DNA of 64,000 nucleotides from Blastocatellia bacterium (GTDB taxonomy: Bacteria > Acidobacteriota > Blastocatellia > Pyrinomonadales > Pyrinomonadaceae), in the NCBI GenBank assembly GCA_016789265.1, contig JAEUQK010000020.1, positions 62,001 through 126,000 on the forward strand. Direction: 5' to 3'. A program made the position numbers and the translations under genes. Each line of letters begins with the position of its first letter. The stretch's first letter is position 1. Shown here piece after piece: positions 18,272-26,277 of this stretch. Under the pieces are notes generated by a model that was not told the DNA's origin, searched no databases, and was given only the letters and a program-made list of their open reading frames with translations.

Positions 18272-18691
18272 ATGTGGAACGATTTCAAGGCGTTTTTGGC
18301 GCGCGGCAATGTGCTTGATCTGGCGATCGGCGTGATCATCGGTGCCGCGTTCGGCAAGATCGTGACGACTTTTACCGAAGGCATCATCATGCCGTTCGTT
18401 GGGTTGGTCACGGGCGGAATGGATTTCAAAACGAAGTTTTATGACCTTAGCGGGAAACTCGGTTCCGGTGCAACACCGGAACAGATAGACGCCGCAGTTA
18501 AAGGCGGAGCACCGCTCCTGCGTTACGGTCAGTTGATAAGCGATATCATCACGTTTTTCATCGTCGGGTTCGTGATGTTCATCGTTGCGAAGATGGCTAT
18601 GAATTACTTCGCTAAGCTGGCTGCAGCTACGCCTCCGCCACCGCAGGAAGCATTGCTGACCGAGATCAGGGACATCCTGAAAGCAAAATAA
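18272..18691 (+). CDS. mscL: Large-conductance mechanosensitive channel MscL
   Basis: 139 aa, normal for MscL, the channel that opens under membrane tension in osmotic downshock. The N-terminal amphipathic helix and TM1 read FKAFLARGNVLDLAIGVIIGAAFGKIV. A periplasmic loop covers about 50-80. TM2 is near 90-112 (DIITFFIVGFVMFIVAKMAM), and a C-terminal helix follows a run of prolines (PPPPQEALLTEIRDIL). GTGAGG precedes the ATG at 18272. The frame is open further upstream, but that part crosses the bactofilin terminator, so it is not coding. Confidence 0.95.
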   Translation: MWNDFKAFLARGNVLDLAIGVIIGAAFGKIVTTFTEGIIMPFVGLVTGGMDFKTKFYDLSGKLGSGATPEQIDAAVKGGAPLLRYGQLISDIITFFIVGFVMFIVAKMAMNYFAKLAAATPPPPQEALLTEIRDILKAK

Positions 18692-18700
18692 AGAGGAAGA

Positions 18701-18815
18701 AATCAAACAGGATCTACAGTACAAACAAGATGGTATGGGAGATATGCAAACCGTCCGAGTTTTGGAGATAGCATATCGATATCCTGTATATCTCGTGCAT
18801 CCTGTTTTTGATCAC
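18701..18815. repeat. Imperfect inverted repeat of the ACAGGAT type
   Basis: The left arm (18701-18733, AATCAAACAGGATCTACAG) is matched in reverse complement by the right arm (18781-18815, ATCCTGTATAT...CATCCTGTTTTTGAT). It fills the gap between the convergent mscL and cyclo-ligase genes and may end transcripts from both sides. Confidence 0.75.
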
Positions 18816-18817
18816 CT

Positions 18818-19402
18818 TCACCTTTGTGCTTCAAATCGGTAAAGGCGGCCCGGAGTTACGCAACCGTTGAGAGGAACATCGCCGCCGTGAATATCGTCGA
18901 TCCTTTCGACCGGAGGAAAAAAACTCAAGCCGATCTTGAGGCAATCGGGCCTGCAGCGTGCAAGAAACTTGTCGTAGTAGCCCTTCCCGTAGCCGACGCG
19001 AAACCCGCTTTCGTCAAAACAAAGAAGAGGTACAAGCACGAGGTCGATCTTTTTGGGGTCGGCCTTTTGCGTGCCTGCGGGTTCGCGGATGCCCCACGAG
19101 TTTTCGAGCGTCTCCGACGGATCAGTGTACGGAAGATGTTCAAGCTCGTCGATCGAGCGATCCATTCGCGGTGCGAACGTATCAATGTTTGGGAAGTCGT
19201 TCCAAACATGTTGAAAGATGATCGACGTATCGATCTCGTTGAACTTAGAGATCGATATAAAGCAATGCAGCGTTCGGATCGCGGCAAGATCGAACGACAT
19301 GAATAGGCGGTCAGCTATAAGCAGGCTCATTTCCGCAACCTCTCCGGCGGTCAGAGCCTTTCGCTTTTCGAGATAGAGTTTTCGGAGTTCGGACTTGGTC
19401 AT
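18818..19402 (-). CDS. 5-formyltetrahydrofolate cyclo-ligase
   Basis: 194 aa. It converts 5-formyl-THF to 5,10-methenyl-THF with ATP in folate recycling. Family marks seen are an N-terminal KSELRKLYLEKRKAL helix, the ATP-site stretch LVLVPLLCFDESGFRVGYGKGYYDKFL near 120-146, and the C-terminal GGDVPLNGCVTP. It follows the small basic gene by 7 bases and is probably co-transcribed with mnmA. The start lies at the ATG 19400-19402. Confidence 0.9.
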   Translation of the reverse strand: MTKSELRKLYLEKRKALTAGEVAEMSLLIADRLFMSFDLAAIRTLHCFISISKFNEIDTSIIFQHVWNDFPNIDTFAPRMDRSIDELEHLPYTDPSETLENSWGIREPAGTQKADPKKIDLVLVPLLCFDESGFRVGYGKGYYDKFLARCRPDCLKIGLSFFPPVERIDDIHGGDVPLNGCVTPGRLYRFEAQR

Positions 19403-19409
19403 CAGCCGG

Positions 19410-19598
19410 CTACCCGCGTTTCTTGTCCGGGCGAGGTTTGTTTGCCGTTTTGTTGGTTCGAGGCGTCACGACCGACGCTTTGAATTCAGAACCGCTTTGA
19501 GATTCCCTGTCTGTCTTGGCGCCCAACAATTTCGAGTCGTTCACTATCTTCTGAGCCGCTTTAGCCGATTTACTCAGCCGTTTTTTTGGTTTTGGCAT
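19410..19598 (-). CDS. Small basic hypothetical protein
   Basis: 62 aa from the ATG at 19596-19598, which has GAAGG 8 bases upstream. It is Lys/Arg/Ser-rich (MPKPKKRLSKSAKAAQK, ending NKPRPDKKRG) and likely disordered, perhaps binding nucleic acid. A TTG-started version five codons longer is possible but would put its start at the mnmA stop. It sits tightly between mnmA (11-base gap) and the cyclo-ligase (7-base gap), which supports it being a real gene. I do not recognise the family. Confidence 0.6.
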   Translation of the reverse strand: MPKPKKRLSKSAKAAQKIVNDSKLLGAKTDRESQSGSEFKASVVTPRTNKTANKPRPDKKRG

Positions 19599-19609
19599 AA
19601 GACACCTTC

Positions 19610-20755
19610 TCAATCCTTAGCTATCCAACCGCCGCCCACGACCTCTTCGCCGGTCTCGGTGTCGTAGAAGATGGTGGCCTGGCCGGGTGTGATCGCACGC
19701 TGCGGTTCGTCGAAAACGATGCGTACTCGCGGGACCCGGACACCCTCGTCCGCATCTTCCGGATCCAGCGGATAGATGGTTGCAGCGGCCGGATCATGTC
19801 TGTATCGCACCTTGACCAAAGCGCGGACGGGCTCGGTCGGTTCTTCGAAAGCGACCCAGTTCACGCCCTTGGCAACGAATTCGTTCGATTCGAGTTCGTC
19901 CGCCTCACCGACAATGATCTGGTTCTTTGCGCGTTCGATCTGGACGACGTAAAGCGGCTTTTCGTGTGCGATGCCTAGGCCGCGACGCTGGCCGATAGTG
20001 TAGCGATGGATCCCTGTGTGCGACCCGACGGCCTCACCGGCAGTATTGACGATCTCACCACCCGCAGGCATTTCATCCAGCCGGTTTTCGTGATCAAGGT
20101 ATCGGTCAATGAACTCGGAATACTTGCCGTCCGGCACGAAGCAGATCTCCTGCGATTCCTGTTTTTCGGCAGTGTAAAGATTCGCCTCGCGGGCGATATC
20201 GCGGACCTCTTCTTTGAGCATTTCGCCGAGCGGAAAATACGCACGCGAAAGCTGTTCCTGCGTCAATTCCCAAAGGAAATAGCTTTGGTCCTTCCAATGG
20301 TTTTTTCCGCGGAAAAGGCGGTAACGGTTAGCAGATTCGTCATATTCGACGCGGGCGTAATGGCCGGTCGCGACCTTTTCGCATCCGAGAGAGACTGCCA
20401 TGCGGTCGAGCGACGCGAATTTCAGACGTGAGTTGCAGGCAACGCAAGGGATCGGGGTTTCGCCGGAAAGATAGCTTTGAACGAATGGCTCGACAACGTC
20501 ACGTTCAAAGTCTTTTTCAAGATTGAGAACGTAGAACGGAATGCCCAGGCTTCCGGCCACGCGGCGGGCGTCATAAACGTCATCGAGCGAACAACATCGC
20601 GACGGCAGCGGATCGCCGTTCTCGTCGACGCTGATGCCGCGCCGCTGATTCCACAGCTGCATCGTGAAGCCGACGAGTTCGTGCCCCTGCTCCTTCAGTA
20701 ACGCGGCCGCCGCCGAACTATCGACGCCGCCGCTCATTGCTATCGCGATCTTCAT
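19610..20755 (-). CDS. mnmA: tRNA-specific 2-thiouridylase MnmA
   Basis: 381 aa. It thiolates U34 of Lys, Glu and Gln tRNAs at position 2. The PP-loop SGGVDSS is at 8-14. Catalytic Cys104 (PIPCVACN) and Cys205 ([12 protein letters not shown]) are present, as is GHYARV for tRNA contact. The C-terminal third is the usual beta barrel. Length is normal. It heads an apparent three-gene operon ending with the formyl-THF cyclo-ligase. With ttcA nearby, two of the tRNA sulfur-transfer enzymes lie within 5 kb. Confidence 0.95.
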   Translation of the reverse strand: MKIAIAMSGGVDSSAAAALLKEQGHELVGFTMQLWNQRRGISVDENGDPLPSRCCSLDDVYDARRVAGSLGIPFYVLNLEKDFERDVVEPFVQSYLSGETPIPCVACNSRLKFASLDRMAVSLGCEKVATGHYARVEYDESANRYRLFRGKNHWKDQSYFLWELTQEQLSRAYFPLGEMLKEEVRDIAREANLYTAEKQESQEICFVPDGKYSEFIDRYLDHENRLDEMPAGGEIVNTAGEAVGSHTGIHRYTIGQRRGLGIAHEKPLYVVQIERAKNQIIVGEADELESNEFVAKGVNWVAFEEPTEPVRALVKVRYRHDPAAATIYPLDPEDADEGVRVPRVRIVFDEPQRAITPGQATIFYDTETGEEVVGGGWIAKD

Positions 20756-20809
20756 AAGGAATCTTAGATTATAACGGGGTGGGCAGAAGTTGTTAACTAA
20801 AGTGAACCG

Positions 20810-21922
20810 CTATTTATGGTTCAGGACCGCTGCAAGCTCGCGTTTGATCGCCTCGGCATATGCCCGCGAACCGGCAGGATTAGGGTGGCCGATGGCGGCG
20901 ATCTCGCACAATCGAACCGGATACTTGAGCCCGGTCGAGCTTTTTAATTCAGCCAGCGATGCGCGGCATTCCGTTCCGCGGGCTTCGAACAGAGGATCTT
21001 CCGTACGGCCTTTCTTCATGAGCCGGAACAGAAGCGTATTCGGCGTTTCGTATGCCGTATCTTCCGTGATCGGCGAGGGTATGAATATCGCTTGGTGTTT
21101 GCCTGCCTTTTCGTTCAGCCGATCGACCGCTGCCTTCAGGTAGCGAGCTGAATCTTCGGCCCATATCCGCGATCGTTTCATCGCCTTTTTTCGCACTGAC
21201 CCGAGAAACTGCCGGGTGAGAACGTTATTGGCAAGCGGTTTCAGCGGCCTTGGGAATTCGGAGGATTCCAGCCAGACGTTATAAAGCTTGCTCGAAGGCG
21301 TCTTTGGCGAGATCATCGGGTAATAGCCGATAACGGCGATAGTCGACGCCGGAAACTTCGCCGCGATCAGTTCGAGGACGTCGAACATGTGTTCGAAGCA
21401 ATACTTCTTGATCTTGGCGCGAAGCAGGTCGTCTTTCCCAAACGGATCGAGAATACCCGCTACTGAAATATCAGTAATACTTCCGGTCAACATCACGAGG
21501 TCGGCACCGCCGTTTCCCGCTTTCGAATATTCATCAGCCGCGACCTCGACCTGCTTCCAGATACTCGGAAAGGCTACGTTGACCTCCGGTTTGTAAGGAA
21601 ACGTCTCGTCGCGGTCCGCCTTTCGGTATGCCTCGGCCTCGTCCGGATGAAACTTCAGCGTCGAACCAGAATGTGCCTTGAGTTTCATAGAGACATTCTT
21701 TGGCGACCCGAACGCTTCGGTTTCGAGCCAGTTCTTGACGAGTGTGTAAAACTTATCTCTTTCCTCGAGGCCCTGTCCCCAGATGAGCGAATCGCCGACA
21801 ACGAGCAATTGAAGATCTCGGCTATTCTTCGCATCTGACGGAAATATTCGGCGCGGCAAAAGAGAGCTGAGCGACAAGCAAATAGCGGAACTTAGGAATT
21901 CTCGACGTGAAGGTGAACGCAT
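20810..21922 (-). CDS. SGNH/GDSL-type hydrolase, exported
   Basis: 370 aa. The N-terminus has a twin-arginine-like SRREFL followed by a hydrophobic stretch and an RR-I-F segment, suggesting Tat-style export. Block I of SGNH enzymes is VVGDSLIWGQG near 42-52, with the catalytic Ser. A Gly/Asn-type block lies near LMLTGSITD, and GHPNPAGSRAYAEAI near 345-359 gives the catalytic Asp/His region (H followed by PN). These enzymes cleave esters of lipids, glycans or peptides. The substrate is unknown. It is monocistronic, diverging from the DUF6624-VWFA gene. Confidence 0.8.
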   Translation of the reverse strand: MRSPSRREFLSSAICLSLSSLLPRRIFPSDAKNSRDLQLLVVGDSLIWGQGLEERDKFYTLVKNWLETEAFGSPKNVSMKLKAHSGSTLKFHPDEAEAYRKADRDETFPYKPEVNVAFPSIWKQVEVAADEYSKAGNGGADLVMLTGSITDISVAGILDPFGKDDLLRAKIKKYCFEHMFDVLELIAAKFPASTIAVIGYYPMISPKTPSSKLYNVWLESSEFPRPLKPLANNVLTRQFLGSVRKKAMKRSRIWAEDSARYLKAAVDRLNEKAGKHQAIFIPSPITEDTAYETPNTLLFRLMKKGRTEDPLFEARGTECRASLAELKSSTGLKYPVRLCEIAAIGHPNPAGSRAYAEAIKRELAAVLNHK

Positions 21923-22068
21923 CAGGTTTAGGGAGTGTTCGGGTACGAGTTTATTATCGGTAAAAATCTATAAATGTATAGCTCAAAATTCGTCCGGATG
22001 GAAAATTAATAATGAAGCCTTCCGGGACCTCTTTCCAGAAAAACTAGGGAATGCAGGCACCGGTAGAA

Positions 22069-22074
22069 TATAAT
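22069..22074 (+). promoter_or_regulatory. Candidate -10 box for the DUF6624-VWFA gene
   Basis: TATAAT lies 46 bases before the ATG at 22121. No good -35 box is visible 16-18 bases upstream, so this is only a candidate. Confidence 0.35.
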
Positions 22075-22120
22075 CCTAGTTCCCGGGAATATACGAATTC
22101 GAAGGTCGCCGGAAGTCTCG

Positions 22121-23809
22121 ATGTCAGTTGCATCCGTCAAAACCTATGGCTTGCTCGGTCACGCAAAGCTCTCTCTTGAGAATGGTGCGCGTAATAGCTG
22201 CGTAATAACCTTCATATTCTTGGCCTTCGTTCTCGCCGCTGCGCTCTCGGTTTCTGCCCAGGAAAAATGCCTTCAGCCCGGAAACTTGGCTCTGATAAGA
22301 AAGCAGATAACTGCCGGGGAAAAGCCGGAAGAAAACCTGAAACTGCGCGACGAACTGTTAACCGCAGGCAAAGAATTTGCGGTAATAAACCGGAAGGCAA
22401 CCATCAACTCGAGAGACGATAATAAGGTCGAAGAGGAATACCGGGCTTCGCAAAACGCGAACACCTCACGGATATGTTCGATCCTGAACTCGACCGGCTG
22501 GCCGGCCCGATCAGCAATAGGTGCCGAAGGCGTCGATTCATTTTTGTTTCTTATTTCCAAGGCAATGCCGATCTCGATGCAGCTTGAGATCTATCCGGCG
22601 GTCGCAGATGCGTTTCGAAAAGGCGAGATCGACGCGGGCGAGCTTATGGCCGGATACGTCGATCGTCTTCGACTGGCTGTCGGCCAAAAGCAGCTTTTTG
22701 GCACGCAGGTTTATGTTCGCGGCGGTTTTCTTGTAATGGCGCCGATCGATCGTCCGTCCAAGGTGGACGACCGTCGGCGTGAATTCAAGATGCAGCCGAT
22801 CAGGAATTACGAACGGTTTCTTGAGATCTCTTATCGGATGCCGCTGATACGCGCCGTGATGGAGCCCGTCGGTTCGGATGCGGCAAACCTGGCGAACACG
22901 GCCAACGCCTCCTTGACGTCGCTTGCCTCTGCCGATGACGCGGAAGAAAAGCCGGTCGTGAACATAGAGACCGCATTTGTTTCGGTGGATGTCGTCATTC
23001 CCGATGCCGTTGACCAGAACGCCGCCCTCTTGGAAAAGTCCGACTTTCGGGTATTCGAGGATGATAAACCTGTCGAGGTACTTTCATTCTCAAAGGCCCA
23101 GACGCCTTTTGATATAGTTCTGCTGCTCGATCTTTCCGGATCGACGGCCGATCAGGTCGGGTTGATCCGCAAAACAACGAAGCGTTTTGTAGAAATGAAG
23201 CGCCCGAATGACCGCGTGGCTGTTGTGTCTTTTCACGATACGCAGACGGTGGTCTCGGAACTGGAATCTAACAAAGAAGTTCTCCTGGAAAGGATAAAGA
23301 AGATCGAGGGCCGCGGGGCATCGAGGATCTGGGATGCCTTGAACTTCGGCCTGGGCATGCTCGACAAGAATTCTGAAAAAGGTAGGCGAAAGGCTATCGT
23401 TCTGATGTCGGACGGCGCCGACAATTCGCTGACATATTACTCACGGATCGGTTCGCGGATCGGTTTTGCCGACCTGGTAGAACAAGTGCAAAGAAGTTCC
23501 GCCGCCATTTTTCCTATTTACCTCGATACGGAAGGAAAAGACCCCGGAGCGAAAAAAGTTTACGCTGACGCACGGCTGACGCTTAACTACCTTGCAGATC
23601 AAAGCGCCGGCAATATGTATTACGCAAAGAAGATCGACGATCTCAGTACCGTCTACGACCGCGTATTAAAAGACGTTGGTACGGTTTACAGCCTCGGCTT
23701 CAGCCCGGATGACGAAACCGGTGAAAGCAAGTGGCGAACGCTCCGCGTTGAGATCCCTTCGCATCCCGGATTAAAGATAAAGTACCGGCCGGGATATTTT
23801 GTTAAATAG
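22121..23809 (+). CDS. Exported DUF6624 - VWFA (TIGR03436-like) fusion protein
   Basis: 562 aa. A long N-region leads into a hydrophobic signal segment (about 28-46) ending SVSAQEK. Residues about 60-240 resemble DUF6624: STGWPARSAIGAEGVDSFLFL, a Tyr/Asp-Arg turn (AGYVDRLRLAVGQKQLFGTQ) and late PIDRPSKVDDRRREF. Residues about 285-562 form an acidobacterial VWFA domain with the metal-binding DLSGST at 337-342 and LMSDGADN later. The VWFA half should bind a divalent metal and a partner protein in the envelope. DUF6624 has no known function. Its stop overlaps that of the convergent methyltransferase gene by 8 bases. Confidence 0.85.
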   Translation: MSVASVKTYGLLGHAKLSLENGARNSCVITFIFLAFVLAAALSVSAQEKCLQPGNLALIRKQITAGEKPEENLKLRDELLTAGKEFAVINRKATINSRDDNKVEEEYRASQNANTSRICSILNSTGWPARSAIGAEGVDSFLFLISKAMPISMQLEIYPAVADAFRKGEIDAGELMAGYVDRLRLAVGQKQLFGTQVYVRGGFLVMAPIDRPSKVDDRRREFKMQPIRNYERFLEISYRMPLIRAVMEPVGSDAANLANTANASLTSLASADDAEEKPVVNIETAFVSVDVVIPDAVDQNAALLEKSDFRVFEDDKPVEVLSFSKAQTPFDIVLLLDLSGSTADQVGLIRKTTKRFVEMKRPNDRVAVVSFHDTQTVVSELESNKEVLLERIKKIEGRGASRIWDALNFGLGMLDKNSEKGRRKAIVLMSDGADNSLTYYSRIGSRIGFADLVEQVQRSSAAIFPIYLDTEGKDPGAKKVYADARLTLNYLADQSAGNMYYAKKIDDLSTVYDRVLKDVGTVYSLGFSPDDETGESKWRTLRVEIPSHPGLKIKYRPGYFVK

Positions 23810-24416
23810 CCTCGAACAAAAAGTAATAGACCTTTCTTGATTCGTTTCCGCTCAATTTCCTTGCCCAGGTCGTTTCGAACTTCCGCCATTCATCAGGTTT
23901 GAGCTCCCGCCTTTCGATGTGTTGAAACCCGCATTTTGTGTATCTTGGAAACAATACTCTGTCGAAATGATCTGACGTCATTTCGGGAACGCCAAGGCGG
24001 TCGAGTTCAGAACGATCTCGCTGAATATCGACGCCGATCGCTATCTCGAGAAGGCATTTGTTTGACGCTATTCGGCGCAGCGATGAAAGAATTTCCGTAT
24101 CGCCGGCTGCCACTGCGCGCAGAAGACTGCCCCACGGAAAGTGGATGTGTATCTCGTCGGCTACGCCGTCAAATTCTTCGGGAAGATCTTCGACCGCGGC
24201 CTGCACGAACAGCGCGTTCGGCAAACCGCCCTTAGCAGGCTTCCTCGTCGCCTTCATCGACGGTTTCTCGAGCGGTTTCACGTTCGCGTCCACGCCGATG
24301 AAGAACTTGTTCGGATTTGCTTTCGCAGCCGCGGATACAAAGCGGCCGTCGCCCGTCCCGATGTCGATCACTATCCCTTCGCCGGTACGGTGCGATGATA
24401 TTGCAGAATTCTTCAC
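23802..24416 (-). CDS. KamB/NpmA-like 16S rRNA (adenine-1408-N1) methyltransferase homologue
   Basis: 204 aa from a GTG at 24414-24416. The SAM-binding motif is DIGTGDGRF (18-26). KGGLPNALFV, DLPEEFDGVADEI, HFPWGSLLR and TTWARKLSG match, as I remember them, the corresponding blocks of NpmA and KamB, which give aminoglycoside resistance. The two Trp residues used to hold the flipped adenine in NpmA have counterparts in W95 and W184. The N-terminal beta hairpin of the family is missing from this frame; a remnant of it is readable just upstream (24417-24459). No Shine-Dalgarno is seen before the GTG. It may be a working short form or a decaying gene. Confidence 0.78.
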   Translation of the reverse strand: MKNSAISSHRTGEGIVIDIGTGDGRFVSAAAKANPNKFFIGVDANVKPLEKPSMKATRKPAKGGLPNALFVQAAVEDLPEEFDGVADEIHIHFPWGSLLRAVAAGDTEILSSLRRIASNKCLLEIAIGVDIQRDRSELDRLGVPEMTSDHFDRVLFPRYTKCGFQHIERRELKPDEWRKFETTWARKLSGNESRKVYYFLFEAI

Positions 24417-24459
24417 GAGTCAGTTATCAGATCGTACTGCCGCGAATTTGTTTGATCAT
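24373..24459 (-). pseudogene. Out-of-frame remnant of the methyltransferase N-terminus
   Basis: Starting at the ATG 24457-24459, preceded by AAGGACGAGG, the minus strand reads MIKQIRGSTI, two stops, then LTREEFCNIIAPYRR before the frame must shift to join IVIDIGTGDG. This matches the pattern of NpmA/KamB N-termini (short start, G-x-x-T, L-S/T-x-x-E-F, then the SAM motif). Two stops and one frameshift separate it from the intact downstream frame. Confidence 0.5.
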
Positions 24460-24583
24460 ATTCCTCGTCCTTTTTCGCGTGTAATAGCTTGTACGCCGGA
24501 AATACTTCGGCATTCATCTGTGATGCACAGTGTTAACGAATGGTTTTTAGCCGTTCGAAACAAATTTGAACTTTTCAAGATCC

Positions 24584-24656
24584 TGAACCGTAAAGGTTCA
24601 CTTCCGATGCCGGTTTGTGGTAAGGTCGTGAGAATCATGCGTATAGAACTTGTCTA
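24584..24656 (+). promoter_or_regulatory. Candidate leader region with short upstream ORF before the MATE gene
   Basis: TGAACC-gtaaa-GGTTCA (24584-24600) forms a 6-bp hairpin that includes an AAGG site. Directly after it an ATG at 24606 opens a 16-codon frame (MPVCGKVVRIMRIELV) ending at 24656. The frame could be a leader peptide, though such short frames also arise by chance. Confidence 0.3.
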
Positions 24657-24657
24657 A

Positions 24658-24691
24658 TTAAGCCGCTCTTTCGTGTTCGTTAAGCCGCTCT
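24658..24691 (+). repeat. Two 12-bp direct repeats upstream of the MATE gene
   Basis: TTAAGCCGCTCT occurs at 24658-24669 and again at 24680-24691, 22 bases apart start to start, about two helical turns. The second copy overlaps a GCCGC...GCGGC hairpin. The arrangement could be a regulator binding site or an alternative pairing partner of the hairpin at 24717. Confidence 0.6.
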
Positions 24692-24716
24692 GAGGCGGCC
24701 GAGATCGAACTGTCCA

Positions 24717-24739
24717 AGCGCGATCCCGCGCTCGTTTTT
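24717..24739 (+). terminator. Terminator-like hairpin in the leader of the MATE gene
   Basis: AGCGCG (24717-24722) and CGCGCT (24727-24732) enclose a 4-base loop and are followed by CGTTTTT. It stands only 21 bases before the MATE ATG and no plus-strand gene precedes it, so it would act on the leader of the MATE transcript itself. Confidence 0.6.
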
Positions 24740-24759
24740 AATAATTTATTGGGGTTTAT

Positions 24760-26187
24760 ATGTCTTTCGAAGGTAATATACCGTCTTCGATGACGGAGAA
24801 TAATTCGTTTTTTTCGGTTTTGAAAGAGGCGTTCGTCGGCACGTCGCGTGATTTTACAAAGGGTTCGATCTTGTCGGCACTGATCATCCTCGCGATACCG
24901 ATGATCCTCGAGATGTCGATGGAATCGCTGTTTGCGATCGTCGATACGTTCTTCGTGTCGAAACTCGGCGCGGAATCGATCGCTGTCGTCGGGCTTACCG
25001 AATCTGTACTTGCGCTCGTCTACGCTGTAGGTGTCGGTTTGAGCATCGGCGCAACTGCGACGGTCGCGAGGCGGTTTGGCGAACGCGACCTTGACGGCGC
25101 TGCCCGAACGGCAACGCACGTGGTTTATCTCGGTGTGATCGTGTCGATCGTGATGGGTTTGGCGGGAGTGATCTTCGCGCCGAATATCTTTCATCTGCTC
25201 GGGGCCGAGCCTCACGTTGTCGAGATGGGGACACCGTTCATGCGGATAATGCTCGGCACGAACATCGTGATCGTGTTCCTTTTTCTGCTCAACGGTATTT
25301 TCCGCGGTGCTGGCGATGCGGCGATCGCTTTTCGAGTGCTTGTGATCGCTAACGGCCTGAACATCATCTTTTGTCCGCTGTTCATCTTTGGCATCGGCCC
25401 GTTTCCCGAACTAGGAGTTACGGGTGCGGCAGTCGCTACAGTTTGCGGCCGTGGGACCGGTGTGATCTTTGCGGCGTGGGCATTGTTCGGCAGGAAGAAA
25501 GGCCGTCTGGAAGTTTCACGCGAACACTGGACGTTCGACCCGAAACTGCTTTGGAGCATAATTTCGCTTTCAGCGACCGGCGTGCTTCAGTTTCTGATCG
25601 CGACGGCGAGCTGGACAGGGTTGGTGATGATCGTCGCCGGATTTGGCAGCATCGCGATCGCAGGTTATCAGATCGGGCTTCGCGTGATCATCTTCGTTAT
25701 CCTTCCTGCCGTTGGTCTGGCAAATGCAGCGGCAACGCTCGTCGGCCAAAACCTGGGTGCCGGACAGCCGGAGCGGGCAGAAAGGTCGGTCTGGATGGCG
25801 GGCGGGATCAACGCAGCCTTGCTAGGTGTGGCGGGCCTTTTCTTCGTACTGTTTTCTGACGCCGTGATAAGTATTTTCACGACCGATCCCCAGGTGTCGC
25901 AATTCGGCCGTGATTGTCTTCGGATAGTCGGCTACGGTTATGCGTTCTACGGTCTTGGAATGGTAATGGAAAGTTCGTTCAACGGAGCGGGCGACACTTG
26001 GACGCCGACGTATCTGAACTTCTTTATCTTCTGGATGTTCGAGATACCATTGGCCTACGTCCTGGCCGATCGTATCGGCTGGGGACCGCAGGGCGTCTTT
26101 TGGGCGATCACGCTTGCGTTCTCGCTGCTTGCGGTTACGGCGGCTCTGCTGTTCAAACGCGGGAAGTGGAAGCTGAAGGTCGTTTAA
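24760..26187 (+). CDS. MATE-family multidrug efflux transporter
   Basis: 475 aa with about 12 membrane helices in two homologous halves, as in MATE exporters that expel cationic drugs in exchange for Na+ or H+. Marks seen are ILALIPMILEMSMESLFAIVDTFFVSKLG-like TM1-2 text, a GVGLSIGATATVARRFG block, NGIFRGAGDA in the first half and the matching SSFNGAGDTWTP in the second half. The first 35 residues are polar and extra. GGGGTTT lies before the ATG. It diverges from the rRNA methyltransferase homologue and is preceded by a structured leader with a terminator-like hairpin, which suggests inducible expression. Confidence 0.93.
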   Translation: MSFEGNIPSSMTENNSFFSVLKEAFVGTSRDFTKGSILSALIILAIPMILEMSMESLFAIVDTFFVSKLGAESIAVVGLTESVLALVYAVGVGLSIGATATVARRFGERDLDGAARTATHVVYLGVIVSIVMGLAGVIFAPNIFHLLGAEPHVVEMGTPFMRIMLGTNIVIVFLFLLNGIFRGAGDAAIAFRVLVIANGLNIIFCPLFIFGIGPFPELGVTGAAVATVCGRGTGVIFAAWALFGRKKGRLEVSREHWTFDPKLLWSIISLSATGVLQFLIATASWTGLVMIVAGFGSIAIAGYQIGLRVIIFVILPAVGLANAAATLVGQNLGAGQPERAERSVWMAGGINAALLGVAGLFFVLFSDAVISIFTTDPQVSQFGRDCLRIVGYGYAFYGLGMVMESSFNGAGDTWTPTYLNFFIFWMFEIPLAYVLADRIGWGPQGVFWAITLAFSLLAVTAALLFKRGKWKLKVV

Positions 26188-26195
26188 CATTTGTC

Positions 26196-26267
26196 TACCA
26201 CAGAGGCCACAGAGAAAAACTTTGGTTTTTCCATGTGTACTCTGCGCACTCTGTGAACTCTGTGGTA
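26196..26267. repeat. Inverted repeat of the CCACAGAG type upstream of aat
   Basis: The 19-base arm TACCACAGAGGCCACAGAG (26196-26214) is matched in reverse complement by 26249-26267 except for two central bases. The repeat ends 10 bases before the aat ATG, so it forms nearly the whole leader of that gene. Confidence 0.88.
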
Positions 26268-26277
26268 AAACTCTTTT

